Below, one piece after another: positions 34,579 through 43,338 of a DNA stretch of 64,000 bases (position 1 is the first letter of the stretch; every line of letters starts with the position of its first letter). Origin of the DNA: Spirochaetota bacterium. Its GTDB lineage: Bacteria; Spirochaetota; Spirochaetia; Treponematales; Treponemataceae. The stretch lies in the NCBI GenBank assembly GCA_023438065.1, contig JAEXRH010000013.1, positions 1 through 64,000 of the forward strand. The letters are read 5' to 3'. The notes under the pieces were generated by a model. The model was not told the DNA's origin. It saw nothing but the letters and a program-made list of their open reading frames with translations, and did not search any database. The position numbers and the translations under genes were made by a program.

Positions 34579-36642
34579 TCAGAACTGAACGCCGATAAAA
34601 AACTTCGTGTCGACGCACAGGATGCCCGCCCCGGTCACGATTTCCAGGTCGTCCCCGGCAGACGCGTTCTCGTGGTAATATTTCGTGTAGATCCTCTCCT
34701 CGAACCCGCATATCACGCCCATATTCCGGTAAAGCTTCGAACTCACGAAGAACCGGCACTGGGGCACCATGTAATGCCAAATATCACCCTTGTCGGTAAA
34801 TCGCAGGGTATAGGATGTCGTTTGATAATTGACGCCGGCATCCAGGTTGAACGCGAACCCGTCGAAGAAAGCGGGGATCCTGCCTCCGAGGCCCAATCCC
34901 GCCGATAAAGAGGGAAATTCATCGGTCGCCTCGTCGTTGAGCGTGAGTACCCCGACGTTAAAGTACTTATAGAGATATTTCCCGCCCATCCGGAAGTAGA
35001 GCGCGCAGTAGACGTCGTTACCAAGCTCGCCGATGTTCCCGGCCGCAGACTCGAATATGAGATCCACGTGGTTTTCTCCGTTGAGCTGGATGTCGATGAG
35101 TCCCAGCGGAACCCCGTTGAGCCGTTTCGATACGTTGACGAGGCCTATTTGCGCGCCGGTTTGCTCCTCGGAGTAATTAAAAAGCCCGACCTGAACCCCG
35201 GTAATGCGCGAGGCCTTGTTCACCACGCCGAGTTGCGCGCCTTTCGTCTCGCCCGAGGAAAGGTTCACGCATGCGAGCTGAAAGAGCTTTCCGCCATTGC
35301 CGATATTGAGAAGTCCCGCGGATTGAAATCCCTGCAGGGCACCGCTCGCGACGTTCACGCCGAGGGTCGCCTGGTACCCCTTGAACTCAGCTCCCGAGTA
35401 GTTCGCGAACGTGGACCATTGGAAACCGCTCGAATTCCCGGCCAGTTGCGCGTAAAACAGGCTCAGCATGATGCCGTCGACCGCGTGCGCCTTTCCGCCG
35501 AGCAGGTTCAGGTAAATGGACGGGTTCGCCTCCGGCTCCGAGTAGGAAAATCCGAGGGGAAAACCCGATAAGCCCGGCCTTCTCGAGCCGCGAACGCGGT
35601 TCGCCGATTTATTGAGCGGCTTGAACGCTTGACGGTCGAGCGTATATTCGCGCCGCTCGTCGATCACGAGAACCGACTCCGAAAGCGCGTCGCCGTCGCT
35701 GAGCAGGATACGGTAGTAGCCCTGATCGAGCGCGACGGACATTTCCCGGTCGTCCGTCTTCATGACTTCCAGAACGAGACGATCGGTTACGTCGCGAATC
35801 GACACAAGCCCTTTCACGTCCTTCGTGAGCGTTACCAGCGATTCCCCTTTCTTGAAGTCGGTGAGAATCAGGGTTCCCTTGCCGGTAAGCTTGATGTCGA
35901 AGGTCGGATGCTGAGCACCGCTTCGGGTTTTTTCCGTCGCGGAAAGGGTGCGATCGTACGCGAACGCGTACGCCTCGTCGAGAGAGACCAATCCGTCGCC
36001 GTCCGAGTCGGCCGCGCCGCGCAGGCCGTTTATGAGCGCGTTCGTGAAGAATGACGACCCGATCTTGTCGGACTCCTGCGAAAACTCCTCCGCGGTGCTT
36101 GACGTCAGGAACGCGTAGCCTTCCACCGCGGACGACTCGTCCGCGAGGAACGGGAGACCTATCTCGCCGCCCTTATTGCGCGTGATAGAGCCCGACGAGC
36201 AGGAGTCGAGGATAACCAGCTTGACGTCCGCCTTCAGCGAGTCGAGCGCCGCGCGCAATTCGGGATATCTGTAATACTCGCCGAAAAGCATGAGCCCGGT
36301 CTCGTCGGAGTGTCCCGAGAAATAAAACACGAATTGCGCGGATTTTTCCGCGTCGCGAATTCGCGCGATCTTGTTCGCGAAGAACTCTATTCCCTTCGCG
36401 ATGTTTTCCTTACCGGGGTTCAGGAGCAACATCGCGTTTTCGGACTTGACCCCGCCGATGCCGACGAGGATGTCCTGAATCCGCTTCGCGTCTTCCGTGG
36501 CGTATTTCAGGGCGACGGTCGATTTCCCCCCGATGTTAGAGCCCGCGACAAGCGCGAACCGCTCGATCCCGCCGGAGGACGCGAAGAGGCTGCCGCAACA
36601 CGCGAAAACGGCGATGACAAAAAACGATCGCAGGACCCTCAT
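34579..36642 (-). CDS. Secreted caspase-fold protease fused to surface repeats and a C-terminal beta-barrel-like region
   Basis: A 687-residue protein. Signal peptide about 1-24. A peptidase C14 (metacaspase-like) domain spans about 27-255 with dyad H111 (YFSGHSD) and C148 (LDSCSSG). An EF-hand-like DSDGDGLVSLDE at 212-223 suggests calcium dependence, as in metacaspases. A beta linker follows; residues about 438-520 hold five G-x-Q-x-G-L-x-N type repeats (GAQLGVVN, GVQVGLFN, GAQIGLVN), and the last 160 or so residues alternate aromatic strands and end in IGVQF, as in outer-membrane barrels. It is the last gene of a lipoprotein - sigma - anti-sigma - caspase operon, overlapping the anti-sigma gene by ATGA. 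Targets are unknown. Confidence 0.85.
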   Translation of the reverse strand: MRVLRSFFVIAVFACCGSLFASSGGIERFALVAGSNIGGKSTVALKYATEDAKRIQDILVGIGGVKSENAMLLLNPGKENIAKGIEFFANKIARIRDAEKSAQFVFYFSGHSDETGLMLFGEYYRYPELRAALDSLKADVKLVILDSCSSGSITRNKGGEIGLPFLADESSAVEGYAFLTSSTAEEFSQESDKIGSSFFTNALINGLRGAADSDGDGLVSLDEAYAFAYDRTLSATEKTRSGAQHPTFDIKLTGKGTLILTDFKKGESLVTLTKDVKGLVSIRDVTDRLVLEVMKTDDREMSVALDQGYYRILLSDGDALSESVLVIDERREYTLDRQAFKPLNKSANRVRGSRRPGLSGFPLGFSYSEPEANPSIYLNLLGGKAHAVDGIMLSLFYAQLAGNSSGFQWSTFANYSGAEFKGYQATLGVNVASGALQGFQSAGLLNIGNGGKLFQLACVNLSSGETKGAQLGVVNKASRITGVQVGLFNYSEEQTGAQIGLVNVSKRLNGVPLGLIDIQLNGENHVDLIFESAAGNIGELGNDVYCALYFRMGGKYLYKYFNVGVLTLNDEATDEFPSLSAGLGLGGRIPAFFDGFAFNLDAGVNYQTTSYTLRFTDKGDIWHYMVPQCRFFVSSKLYRNMGVICGFEERIYTKYYHENASAGDDLEIVTGAGILCVDTKFFIGVQF

Positions 36643-37349
36643 TTCGCGGCCTCCTTCTTCACGACGTGAAACCGGGTAAACCGGTATCCTTCCGGGAAAA
36701 CCGGCTCGGCCGCCCCCCGGGCGAGCATATCCTTCAGGGCCGATCGGGCGATATCGAGGGGGAATCGCTCCTCGCGAACGACGAGGTAAAAATCCTCGAA
36801 GGTCGGGGCGTCATCAAGTCGATAGGAGTAATGGAGCGTCTCGGGGGATTTTTCCCCGATCGAGACGGAGTCCTCTCCCGAAAGGGGCATGATCGTCGTG
36901 ACGGAGCCGCGCCCGTCGATCGAGAGCAGCGCGCCGTATTCCCCGGACGCGGACACGATGGAAAACTGGATCTCGTCCCCGCGACCCAGCGTTGAACCCT
37001 CGGCGAGAGGACTCGCGCCTTGCGCGCTTTTCACGTACGCGATAATGCGGAGATCGGAACCCTTGACCCGGGTATCGGGCGAAGGCGCCGCGAACCTTCC
37101 GAGCAGCAACGCGAATAGGGCCGTGGCGGCCATCGCTGAAAACACGACACGAGCCTTGGCGAATCGCCGAAACGTCTTTCGCCGCTCGATGCCGGAAACG
37201 AAGTCGCGGGGAGGGAAACGAGCGAGAATTTCCGCGTCCGATTTCCGGATCTCCTCGAGCCTCGACGAAATATCCGGTTCGGAACGCGTTTCGGCGTCGT
37301 AATCCGTTTCGCCGTGGGCCAGACGCTCGAGCGCAAGTTCGGATTTCAT
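36639..37349 (-). CDS. Membrane-bound anti-sigma-like protein with periplasmic DUF4384-like domain
   Basis: A 236-residue single-pass protein. The N-terminal cytoplasmic part (about 1-66) is charged and helical, as in ECF anti-sigma factors, but shows no HxxxCxxC zinc motif. TM about 68-87. The periplasmic part (about 95-236) is beta-rich with GDEIQFSIVSASGEYGALLSIDGRG, split as GDEIQFSIVS and GALLSIDGRG, like DUF4384 domains often found near caspase-like or kinase systems. It overlaps both neighbours by ATGA, the standard layout of sigma/anti-sigma pairs. Sigma binding is inferred from position and topology. Confidence 0.7.
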   Translation of the reverse strand: MKSELALERLAHGETDYDAETRSEPDISSRLEEIRKSDAEILARFPPRDFVSGIERRKTFRRFAKARVVFSAMAATALFALLLGRFAAPSPDTRVKGSDLRIIAYVKSAQGASPLAEGSTLGRGDEIQFSIVSASGEYGALLSIDGRGSVTTIMPLSGEDSVSIGEKSPETLHYSYRLDDAPTFEDFYLVVREERFPLDIARSALKDMLARGAAEPVFPEGYRFTRFHVVKKEAAK

Positions 37350-37819
37350 ACGATATGCTCCTTCATGTCTTGGATTCTTTTCCTGAACGAGTCGAGATGT
37401 TTTCGTATGCCGGGAACGGACATTTCCATCGCCTCGGCGATCTCGTCGAGTTTCATTCTATCGACGTATCGGTAATACGCGATTATCCGCGTTTTCTCGG
37501 GAAATCTGGCGACCAGCGCATCGAGAAGGAGTTCCGCCGACATGCCTTCCTCGCGAAGATCGGGAATAGCTTCCAGCTCGACGCCCCTGAGTATCTTTTT
37601 ATCCCTGCGCAGGACGTTCAGGCTTTGATTGGTCGCCATACGGTACAGATACGCGACGGGGGATCTCATCCGGTTGAAAATCGAGGAATCCTCGAGCAGG
37701 CGTATGTAGACGTCTTGCATCACATCGTACGCCTTATCCTCGCTTCCGAGTATTCGAAGGCTCCGACGGAAAACGACGGGTCCATAGCGGACGTACAAAT
37801 CATGTATACTCGTGTTCAT
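37346..37819 (-). CDS. ECF-type RNA polymerase sigma factor
   Basis: A 157-residue sigma factor with region 2 (about 1-70, YVRYGPVVFRRSLRILG, DVMQDVYIRLLED, MATNQSLNVLRR) and region 4 (about 100-155, RIIAYYRYVDRMKLDEIAEAMEMSVPGIRKHL with a helix-turn-helix, given here as YYRYVDRMKLDEIAEAM). ATG 37819 with GGAAGAGG upstream is preferred over GTG 37876, which lacks a ribosome site and adds 19 non-conserved residues. It probably directs transcription of its own operon, held by the adjacent membrane protein. Confidence 0.88.
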   Translation of the reverse strand: MNTSIHDLYVRYGPVVFRRSLRILGSEDKAYDVMQDVYIRLLEDSSIFNRMRSPVAYLYRMATNQSLNVLRRDKKILRGVELEAIPDLREEGMSAELLLDALVARFPEKTRIIAYYRYVDRMKLDEIAEAMEMSVPGIRKHLDSFRKRIQDMKEHIV

Positions 37820-37885
37820 GCCCTCTTCCTTCGCGCTTCCCGTGCTCGCGTTGATAGCGATCTCCGTTTCCGTCACGTGAAGGGA

Positions 37886-38587
37886 TCATGGCCCGAATCC
37901 GATCTTCTTGACTATTGCGTAGGTTTTCTCGGTTCCGTCCTCGGCGTATACCGTGATATTAATGGGACCGGAGAAATCGAGAAAGTTCGAGGGATACTCC
38001 CCGTACCGGTAATACGAATACGCCGAGGCGTATATCCGCGCCCCGTTCGCGGTCACCCTGATTCCCTCGGTTTGAAATGACAGGTAAAGCGTCGAGTTCT
38101 GGGTGATGCCGTAGATGTCAATAAGTTCAATCGTGGAATTATCCGCGTCCACGCGCGAGAATACCGCGTTTGTATCGAAACCGATGCCCAGAATGTATAT
38201 CGAGGTATCGGAACTCGGCGGAACGACCGTTGAGCGCACGATATACTTCTCGAACTTGTCGTCTTTTCCCCTCACCGTGTACTCAACCGGACCCGAAAAA
38301 TCCTGAACGGTAACGCCGCTTTCCTGCGGCGCCCCGTTGACCGTGACGACGACGCCATCAAACTCGAATGTCGCTATCAGCTTCGTCACGTCCATGTAAT
38401 TCGGGATATCGATGAGTATCGCGCGCGAATCCTCATCGATCGTGCCATGATAGGATTTCCGCAATCCCGTATTCGTGTCTGACATGAAGGAAAAGGAGAC
38501 GATTTCACTGTCCGTGAAGGAACCGTCAAGAATGAGGCAGCCGGACAGCGTCAGAACGACGCAAAACGACAACAGCAAGCGTTTCAT
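37886..38587 (-). CDS. Lipoprotein with two cadherin-like/DUF5018-type beta domains
   Basis: A 233-residue lipoprotein with signal peptide and lipobox LSGC (Cys17). Two related beta-sandwich units follow (about 25-115 and 118-230). Each contains an F-x-F-x-x-x-G-V-x-V-x-VNG segment and ends with DFSGPVEYTV or DFSGPINITVYAEDGTEKTYAI, which matches the DUF5018-like pattern seen in surface proteins of Bacteroidetes and spirochaetes. It is the first gene of the sigma/caspase operon, 66 bases before the sigma ATG, and may be an outer-membrane partner or sensor for it. AAGGGATG precedes ATG 38587. Confidence 0.78.
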   Translation of the reverse strand: MKRLLLSFCVVLTLSGCLILDGSFTDSEIVSFSFMSDTNTGLRKSYHGTIDEDSRAILIDIPNYMDVTKLIATFEFDGVVVTVNGAPQESGVTVQDFSGPVEYTVRGKDDKFEKYIVRSTVVPPSSDTSIYILGIGFDTNAVFSRVDADNSTIELIDIYGITQNSTLYLSFQTEGIRVTANGARIYASAYSYYRYGEYPSNFLDFSGPINITVYAEDGTEKTYAIVKKIGFGP

Positions 38588-38920
38588 TACTTACATCCCT
38601 TTTAATAGATTTCTTTCCGTGTACAAGAACGACAATTCATCCCGCGAAAAGTGATACCGTTTTTTTCATTTTTTTTCCGATTTATCGCGTTATTTTCGGG
38701 CATCGAGAAGGGCCTTTTCCGCGAGGCCGGGTCGGTCTCGACGGGGACAGCCGACAGATTACCGCGGAAAGTCGATCAAAAAAAACCCCGCGAGGGATAC
38801 TTCCCGCACGGGGCTTTTTGCGCAACCGATCAACGGCCGCCGTCGAGGGGGTCGGGCGGCAACCGCGTGCCGCCGGAGGGGTGGCGATGCGGAGCATCGC
38901 GACTTCCCCCTGCCCTTTAT
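38588..38920. other. Intergenic region between pgk and the sigma/caspase operon
   Basis: A 333-base gap. It holds the pgk terminator (38778-38819), a GCGATGC/GCATCGC hairpin near 38884-38900, and an AT-rich stretch (38588-38700) that must contain the operon promoter. A weak candidate there is TTCTTG, 16 bases, TATTAA on the minus strand. No clear ECF-type GAAC/CGT promoter was found and no gene is visible. Confidence 0.5.
38778..38819 (-). terminator. pgk terminator
   Basis: A long stem (CCCCG-GCGGGAA arms with one mismatch, loop ATAC region) is followed on the minus strand by eight T; five T also flank it on the other side. Confidence 0.8.
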
Positions 38921-40180
38921 TTACTTGGTTTCCAAAACGGCAATGCCCGGGAGGGTCTTGCCCTCGAGGAACTCGAGGGAGGCGCCGCCGCCGGTGGACA
39001 CGTGGCTCATCTTGTCGGCGAGGTTGAACTTGTTGACGGCCGCGACGGAGTCTCCGCCGCCGACGACGCTCGTCGCGCCCTTGCCGGTGGCCTCGGCGAC
39101 GAGGCGAGCGACGGTCTCGGTTCCCTTGGCGAAGGCGTCAAACTCGAAGACGCCGACCGGGCCGTTCCACACGATGGACTTGGACTCGAGGATCGCCTTC
39201 TTGTAGAGCTCGATGGTCTTCGGACCGACGTCCATGCCCATCTGGCCCTCGGGGATGTCGAGTCCGGGGACGTTCATCACCTTCGCGTCGGGGGCGAAGG
39301 CGTCCGCGCAAACGTGGTCCACGGGGAGGATGATGCAGACCTTCTTCGCGGCCGCCGCGGAGAGGAGGCTCTTGGCGGTGTCGATGAAGTCGTCCTCGAC
39401 GAGGGACTTGCCGATCGTGTGACCCTGCGCCTTGAGGAAGGTGTACGCCATGCCGCCGCCGATGATGAGGGAGGAAGCGTTCTTGAGAAGGCTCTCGAGG
39501 ACGGCGATCTTGGAGGAAACCTTCGCGCCGCCGATGATCGCGACCATCGGTTTCGGGGGGTTGGTGACCATGGGCTCGAGGTACTTGACCTCTTTCTCCA
39601 TGAGGAAGCCGCCGACCGAGGTCTTGACGAACTTCGAGATGGTGGCGGTCGAGGCATGCGCGCGGTGGGCGGTGCCGAAGGCGTCGTTCACGAAGATCTC
39701 GCCGTAGGAGGCGAGTTCCTTCGCGAGAACTTCCTGGGCGGCCTCGTCCTTCGCGGTCTCTTCCTTGTGGAAGCGGGTGTTCTCGAGCATGAGGACGGCG
39801 CCTGCGGGAAGCGCGTCGACCTTCGCCTTCTGGCCGAGGCAGGAGTCGGCGAACTCGACCTTCTTGCCGAGTTTCGACTCGAGGTAGGCGGCGACCGGCT
39901 TCATGCGGTGCTTGCCGGCGATGTACTTGTCGAGGTCGAAGGCCTTTCCGTCCTTCTCGGCCTTTTCCTTCGCCTTCTTGGCGTCCTTGTCGGGATCGCC
40001 GAGGTGGCTCATGAGCACGAGGGACGCGGGCGCCTGCTCGAGGATGTATTTGATGGTGGGGAGCGCGGCCATGATGCGGGTATCGTCCTGAACGACCCCC
40101 TCCTTCATCGGCACGTTGAAGTCGACGCGCATGACGATGCGCTTGCCCTTGAGATCGATGTCTTTGACGGTCTTGATCAT
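38921..40180 (-). CDS. pgk: Phosphoglycerate kinase
   Basis: A 419-residue two-domain glycolytic kinase that makes ATP from 1,3-bisphosphoglycerate. It shows the N-terminal VMRVDFNVP and basic-patch motifs (SHLGDPD, LLENTRFH-like LMLENTRFHKEE), AIIGGAKVSSKI at the hinge, and the nucleotide-binding NGPVGVFEF and SVVGGGDSVAA. ATG 40180 has GGAGGAA 8 bases upstream; a frame extension to 40300 would begin inside the promoter. It has a leader of roughly 100 bases. Confidence 0.97.
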   Translation of the reverse strand: MIKTVKDIDLKGKRIVMRVDFNVPMKEGVVQDDTRIMAALPTIKYILEQAPASLVLMSHLGDPDKDAKKAKEKAEKDGKAFDLDKYIAGKHRMKPVAAYLESKLGKKVEFADSCLGQKAKVDALPAGAVLMLENTRFHKEETAKDEAAQEVLAKELASYGEIFVNDAFGTAHRAHASTATISKFVKTSVGGFLMEKEVKYLEPMVTNPPKPMVAIIGGAKVSSKIAVLESLLKNASSLIIGGGMAYTFLKAQGHTIGKSLVEDDFIDTAKSLLSAAAAKKVCIILPVDHVCADAFAPDAKVMNVPGLDIPEGQMGMDVGPKTIELYKKAILESKSIVWNGPVGVFEFDAFAKGTETVARLVAEATGKGATSVVGGGDSVAAVNKFNLADKMSHVSTGGGASLEFLEGKTLPGIAVLETK

Positions 40181-40290
40181 GGAAAATTCCTCCTGGAAGA
40201 TATGGTGCGTCGAAGGCCGGGTTCCCGGCGCTCCCGGTCGAAATCCTGAAGCGGGTTTCAACCGTAATTTTCGTGCATTCAATCTATAAA

Positions 40291-40319
40291 AATATAGCAA
40301 TTTTATCGGCGACGTGTAA
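40291..40319 (-). promoter_or_regulatory. pgk promoter
   Basis: TTACAC (40314-40319), 17-base spacer and TATATT (40291-40296) on the minus strand. Confidence 0.5.
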
Positions 40320-40328
40320 ATACAATCC

Positions 40329-40357
40329 TTGACGGCGGGAAAAAAAGACCTGATAAT
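40329..40357 (+). promoter_or_regulatory. Promoter of the TetR-GH3 operon
   Basis: TTGACG (40329-40334), 17-base spacer and GATAAT (40352-40357). A palindromic ACACGTGT overlaps the expected start and is a candidate TetR operator. The start near 40364 leaves about 5 bases before ATG 40369. Confidence 0.6.
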
Positions 40358-40395
40358 ACACGTGTCTTATGAAAGCGCACATGATCTGTCAGGTC
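40347..40395. repeat. Inverted repeat bracketing the TetR start
   Basis: GACCTGA (40347-40353) and TCAGGTC (40389-40395) form a perfect 7-base inverted repeat around the -10, start site and first codons. It could be an operator pair or an RNA fold. Confidence 0.4.
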
Positions 40396-41013
40396 GACAC
40401 GACCCGGGAACGCATCCTCGCGGAAGCCCGAAGGATGTTTCTCGACAGCGGACTCTACGGGGTCCAGATGCAGGACATCGCGGCCGCCTGCGGCATCAGC
40501 CGGGCGAGCCTCTATCGCTACTACGAGGACAAGTACGATCTCGCCCTCGGGGTTCTCGCCTCCGTCTGGAAGGAATTGGCGGATGACTGGGAAAGCCGAA
40601 AAGCCGGGATTTTCGCCGAGGGCAAGAACGCCCTTGAGCGCGTCACGCTCTATCTCACGAAATTCTGGCTCTCCCCGCGATACGGAAACCAGCTCCTCTA
40701 TTTTGCCGAATTCGACGCCTTCTACTCGGGAAGCCGTATCCCGGACGACTTCATCGACCGCCTGCACGGAATCTTCGACGAGGACGCGAGCGTGATCATC
40801 GCGGGGTTTCTCGAGGAAGGCATCCGCGACGGATCGGTTCGCGCCGATATCGATCCCCGGCTCGCGGGGATTACCGTGCTCAACGCGGTGCGCGGCCTCC
40901 AGCAGCGGGTGATGCTGCGGGGTCGGGCCCTCATCGAGACGGAGGGCCGCGAGATCCCGGCGATCGCGACCGAGCTCGTCAGGCTGATCGCGCTCGGTCT
41001 ATCGAATGCCTGA
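40369..41013 (+). CDS. TetR-family transcriptional regulator
   Basis: A 214-residue repressor-type protein. The N-terminal HTH spans about residues 10-56 (TRERILAEARRMF, MQDIAAACGISRASLYRYYEDKYDL); the C-terminal ligand domain is helical. It is followed after 36 bases by a GH3 glucosidase gene and probably controls that operon and itself; the ligand may be a sugar or glucoside product. Start may be ATG 40369 (near-leaderless) or ATG 40381; neither has a clear ribosome site. Confidence 0.88.
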   Translation: MKAHMICQVDTTRERILAEARRMFLDSGLYGVQMQDIAAACGISRASLYRYYEDKYDLALGVLASVWKELADDWESRKAGIFAEGKNALERVTLYLTKFWLSPRYGNQLLYFAEFDAFYSGSRIPDDFIDRLHGIFDEDASVIIAGFLEEGIRDGSVRADIDPRLAGITVLNAVRGLQQRVMLRGRALIETEGREIPAIATELVRLIALGLSNA

Positions 41014-41049
41014 CGATGACTCGAAACACGGATTTATCAGGAGGATCCC

Positions 41050-43317
41050 ATGGCCAGGAACGCATCTGACGTTCGCGCGCTCATCGCCTCGATGACGCTC
41101 GAGGAAAAGGCATCGCTTCTTTCGGGAAAGGATTTCTGGAACACGAAAGCCATCCCCCGGCTCGGGATCGAGTCCTGGATGATGACCGACGGCCCGCACG
41201 GGATGCGAAAGCAGACCAGCTCGGCCGAGATGGTGGGGCTTACCGAAAGCGTGAGCGCGACCTGCTTTCCCTCGGGCGCGGGTTTCGCCTCGACCTGGAA
41301 CCCCGAGCTCGTCGCCGAGATGGGCCGGGCGATGGGAATCGAGGCGCGGGCGGAAGGGGTTCGAGCCCTCCTCGGGCCCGCCGTCAACATCAAGCGAAGC
41401 CCGCTTTGCGGCCGGAACTTCGAGTACCTTTCCGAGGATCCCTTCCTCGCCGGCGAGATCGCGAAGGCGCATATACGCGGGATGCAGTCGGTCGGCGTCG
41501 GCGCCTCGATCAAGCACTTTGCCGCGAACAACCAGGAGAAGTTCCGCATGGCCGTCGACGCGATCGTGGACGAGCGCACGCTCCGGGAAATCTACCTTCC
41601 CGCCTTCGAGCGCGCGATCAGGGACGCGAGGCCGTGGACGGTCATGTGCGCGTACAACAAGCTGAACGGGACCTACTGCTCGCAGCATCCCTGGCTCCTC
41701 ACGAAGGTCCTTCGCGACGAGTGGGGCTATGAGGGCGTGCTCGTCACGGACTGGACCGCGTGCGACGACCGGGTCGCGGGGCTCGTCGCGGGGCAGGATC
41801 TCGAGATGCCGGGAAACGGCGGCGTCAACGACCGGCTCGTCGTGGAGGCCGTGCTCGGCGGTACGCTCGAGGAAGGATACCTCGACCGCGCCGTCGGGCG
41901 ATCGCTCGTCCTTTTGGAGAAGGCGACCGAAGACCTTCCCTGCCCGCACTTCGATCCCGACGCGCACCACGCGCTCGCCCGCCGCGTCGCCGCGGAGGCC
42001 GCAGTCCTTCTCAAGAACGAATCGGACGTCCTTCCGCTCGCGCCCGGCCAACGGATCGCGCTCATCGGGGAGTTCGCCAGGCGTCCCCGCTATCAGGGGA
42101 GCGGAAGCTCCCACATACGCCCCACGCGCCTTTCGAGCCTCGCGGAAACCCTCGGCGAGGCCTTTCCCGACCTCGCGTACGCGAGCGGGTACCGCGTCGA
42201 GAGCGACGAACCCGATCGCGATCTCATCGACGAGGCGGTCCGGGCCGCGCGAAGCGTCGAAGTCGCCGTCGTGTGCGCGGGCCTTACCGATATCTACGAA
42301 TCCGAGGGATTCGACCGTACCCACCTGAGGATCCCGGCGTCGCACGTCGCGCTCATCGAGGCGGTAGCCGCCGTCAATCCCCGAACCGTCGTCGTCCTTT
42401 CAAACGGCGCGCCGGTCGAGATGCCCTGGGCTCCCCGCGTGAAGGCGATACTCGAGACCTATCTCGCCGGACAGGCGGGCGCCGAGGCGATCGCCGACCT
42501 TTTGACGGGAAAGGCCAATCCCTCGGGCAAACTCGCGGAAACCTTTCCCCTCAGGCTCGAGGATACCCCGTGCTTCCTCAATTTCCCGGGAACGAGCGCG
42601 CGGGTCGAGTACCGCGAGGGAGTGTTCGTCGGATACCGGCATTACGACTCGGTCAGGAGGGACGTTCTCTTTCCGTTCGGGCACGGCCTTTCCTACGCGA
42701 ACTTCGAGTACGGCGACCTCACGGTCTCCGGGTCGATCGAGCCCGACGGGACGGGAGCGGTGATCGTCGCGTGCACGATACGGAACGCGGGAAAGGTCTC
42801 GGGGAAGGAAACCGCGCAAGTGTACGTGAGTCCCATGAAGAACGAGATCCCGCGACCCGAGCAGGAGCTCAAGGGGTTCGCGAAGGTGTCGCTCGAACCG
42901 GGAGAATCGACCCGCGTCTCCGTCACGCTCGACGCGCGAGCCTTCTCCTGGTACGACGTCGATTCGGCGAGCTGGAGGGTAACGCCCGGAAGCTACGGCA
43001 TCAGGGTAAGCGCCTCTTCCCGCGATGTCCGTCTTTTCGGGGAAATCGAGCTCAAGGGAAGCGCGAGACCCAAGCGGCAATGGAGCCGCACCGACACCCT
43101 CAGCGAGGTCATGCGCTACCCCGAGTTCGCGAAAGACGCGAACGATACCCTCTCCTTTATCCGGGAGAAATTCGCGAACGCGACCGAGCCGGGGTCGGCC
43201 GAGGAATTGATGATGGAAACGATGTTTCGGGAGATGCCGCTTCGGGGCCTCACGCAGTTCGCGGGCGCCGAGGGAGCGCGATTTCTCGCGAACCTTCTCG
43301 AACGCCTCAACGCGTAA
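41050..43317 (+). CDS. Glycoside hydrolase family 3 beta-glucosidase
   Basis: A 755-residue enzyme with no signal peptide, hence cytoplasmic. The (beta/alpha)8 domain has GRNFEYLSEDP, KHFAANNQE and the nucleophile D234 (LVTDWTA). The alpha/beta-sandwich domain holds the acid/base Glu region YESEGFDR (about 417-424). A C-terminal Fn3-like domain (VYVSPMKNEIPRPEQELKGF) completes the usual GH3 layout, and about 70 extra helical residues follow. It should release glucose or other beta-linked sugars from imported oligosaccharides. A strong AGGAGG precedes ATG 41050. Confidence 0.93.
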   Translation: MARNASDVRALIASMTLEEKASLLSGKDFWNTKAIPRLGIESWMMTDGPHGMRKQTSSAEMVGLTESVSATCFPSGAGFASTWNPELVAEMGRAMGIEARAEGVRALLGPAVNIKRSPLCGRNFEYLSEDPFLAGEIAKAHIRGMQSVGVGASIKHFAANNQEKFRMAVDAIVDERTLREIYLPAFERAIRDARPWTVMCAYNKLNGTYCSQHPWLLTKVLRDEWGYEGVLVTDWTACDDRVAGLVAGQDLEMPGNGGVNDRLVVEAVLGGTLEEGYLDRAVGRSLVLLEKATEDLPCPHFDPDAHHALARRVAAEAAVLLKNESDVLPLAPGQRIALIGEFARRPRYQGSGSSHIRPTRLSSLAETLGEAFPDLAYASGYRVESDEPDRDLIDEAVRAARSVEVAVVCAGLTDIYESEGFDRTHLRIPASHVALIEAVAAVNPRTVVVLSNGAPVEMPWAPRVKAILETYLAGQAGAEAIADLLTGKANPSGKLAETFPLRLEDTPCFLNFPGTSARVEYREGVFVGYRHYDSVRRDVLFPFGHGLSYANFEYGDLTVSGSIEPDGTGAVIVACTIRNAGKVSGKETAQVYVSPMKNEIPRPEQELKGFAKVSLEPGESTRVSVTLDARAFSWYDVDSASWRVTPGSYGIRVSASSRDVRLFGEIELKGSARPKRQWSRTDTLSEVMRYPEFAKDANDTLSFIREKFANATEPGSAEELMMETMFREMPLRGLTQFAGAEGARFLANLLERLNA

Positions 43318-43338
43318 AGAAGGTCGCGAGCGAACGTT

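Noticed and set aside
38651..40249. 532-codon plus-strand frame over pgk
   Set aside because: Antisense of a fully recognisable phosphoglycerate kinase.
40999..42345. 448-codon minus-strand frame over the GH3 gene
   Set aside because: Shadow frame; GH3 catalytic motifs are on the plus strand.
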